From: Methyloprofundus sp.
GTDB lineage: Bacteria; Pseudomonadota; Gammaproteobacteria; Methylococcales; Methylomonadaceae
NCBI GenBank assembly: GCA_030636485.1
Contig: DAOVWV010000121.1
Coordinates: forward strand, 1 to 5,823
Direction of reading: 5' to 3'
Length of the DNA: 5,823 bases
Shown piece by piece: positions 5,630 through 5,823 of this stretch. Under the pieces are notes generated by a model. That model was not told the origin of the DNA, made no database searches, and saw only the letters and a program-made list of their open reading frames with translations. The position numbers and the translations under genes were made by a program. Positions within the stretch are counted from its first letter, which is position 1. Every line of letters starts with the position of its first letter.

Positions 5630-5823
5630 ATGCAAAAACAGGGTTTGCTAGGTGATGTGATTGATGCCTTATGTTGCTTGCCAGGTGTAGGGCAAAAATC
5701 TGCGCAACGGATGGCGCTGCATTTATTTCAGCGCGATAGAGGCGGGGCTGAAAACCTGGCGCAGGCACTTAAAATGGCCGGTGATAAACTAGGCAACTGT
5801 CAGCGTTGCCGTACCTTGACTGA
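5630..5823 (+). CDS. recR: Recombination protein RecR, N-terminal part, truncated by window edge
   Basis: RecR acts with RecF and RecO to load RecA on single-stranded gaps and so helps replication restart and repair. The first 64 residues are visible, of about 200 expected. They show the helix-hairpin-helix [11 protein letters not shown] (17-27), which differs from E. coli LPGVGPKSAQR at one position, and the first pair of the zinc-finger cysteines, Cys57 and Cys60 (NCQRCRT). The Toprim domain lies beyond the edge. The ATG follows the ybaB stop by 2 bases. I see no Shine-Dalgarno in the end of ybaB, so translation may be coupled to ybaB. An unusual Cys15-Cys16 pair precedes the hairpin; E. 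coli has Arg-Cys there. Confidence 0.96.
   Translation, partial: MQKQGLLGDVIDALCCLPGVGQKSAQRMALHLFQRDRGGAENLAQALKMAGDKLGNCQRCRTLT

Noticed and set aside
4688..5768. Minus-strand open frames of 62-85 codons inside dnaX, ybaB and recR
   Set aside because: They are antisense to well-supported conserved genes and have no family resemblance.

Overview
The window looks like the chromosome of a moderately AT-rich gammaproteobacterium able to oxidise sulfide. The evidence is the block SRP RNA - dnaX - ybaB - recR, whose products resemble the E. coli proteins closely (YbaB and the DnaX motor residue by residue at key sites), together with a sulfide:quinone oxidoreductase that resembles the Acidithiobacillus ferrooxidans enzyme as I remember it. 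Genus cannot be decided from this sequence. No plasmid, phage, CRISPR, tRNA or rRNA signature is visible.

Layout, left to right. (1) Positions 1-1359, minus strand: the N-terminal 453 residues of an RND/MMPL-type exporter, cut by the window edge. (2) Positions 1360-1737: a 378-base divergent intergenic region. It holds a roughly 165-base imperfect palindrome (1390-1554) that looks like a small repeat or MITE-like element, then an AT-rich stretch with nested dyads just upstream of the sulfide gene. (3) Positions 1738-3222, plus strand: a two-gene unit, a sulfide:quinone oxidoreductase followed 9 bases later by a 66-residue two-helix membrane protein of the YgaP-like/DUF2892 type. (4) Positions 3223-3514: 292 bases without a protein gene. 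They contain a 50-base palindromic element (3252-3301), about 120 bases with nothing recognisable, and a good sigma-70-type promoter at 3453-3481. (5) Positions 3515-3630: the small SRP RNA (ffs). (6) Positions 3656-5823: dnaX, ybaB and the start of recR, closely spaced on the plus strand and probably one operon, possibly read through from ffs.

How the genes work together. The sqr unit would feed electrons from sulfide into the quinone pool at the cytoplasmic membrane; its small membrane partner probably helps handle sulfane sulfur or anchor a partner, but that is inference. The right half is housekeeping: DnaX is the clamp-loader motor of DNA polymerase III, YbaB a nucleoid-associated protein and RecR part of RecFOR gap repair, an arrangement conserved in many gammaproteobacteria. 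The SRP RNA serves co-translational membrane targeting.

I did not find a convincing previously undescribed system. The points most worth a second look are the two palindromic intergenic elements, the SRP RNA packed 25 bases before a dnaX start that lacks a Shine-Dalgarno sequence, and the absence of a canonical slippery site in dnaX.
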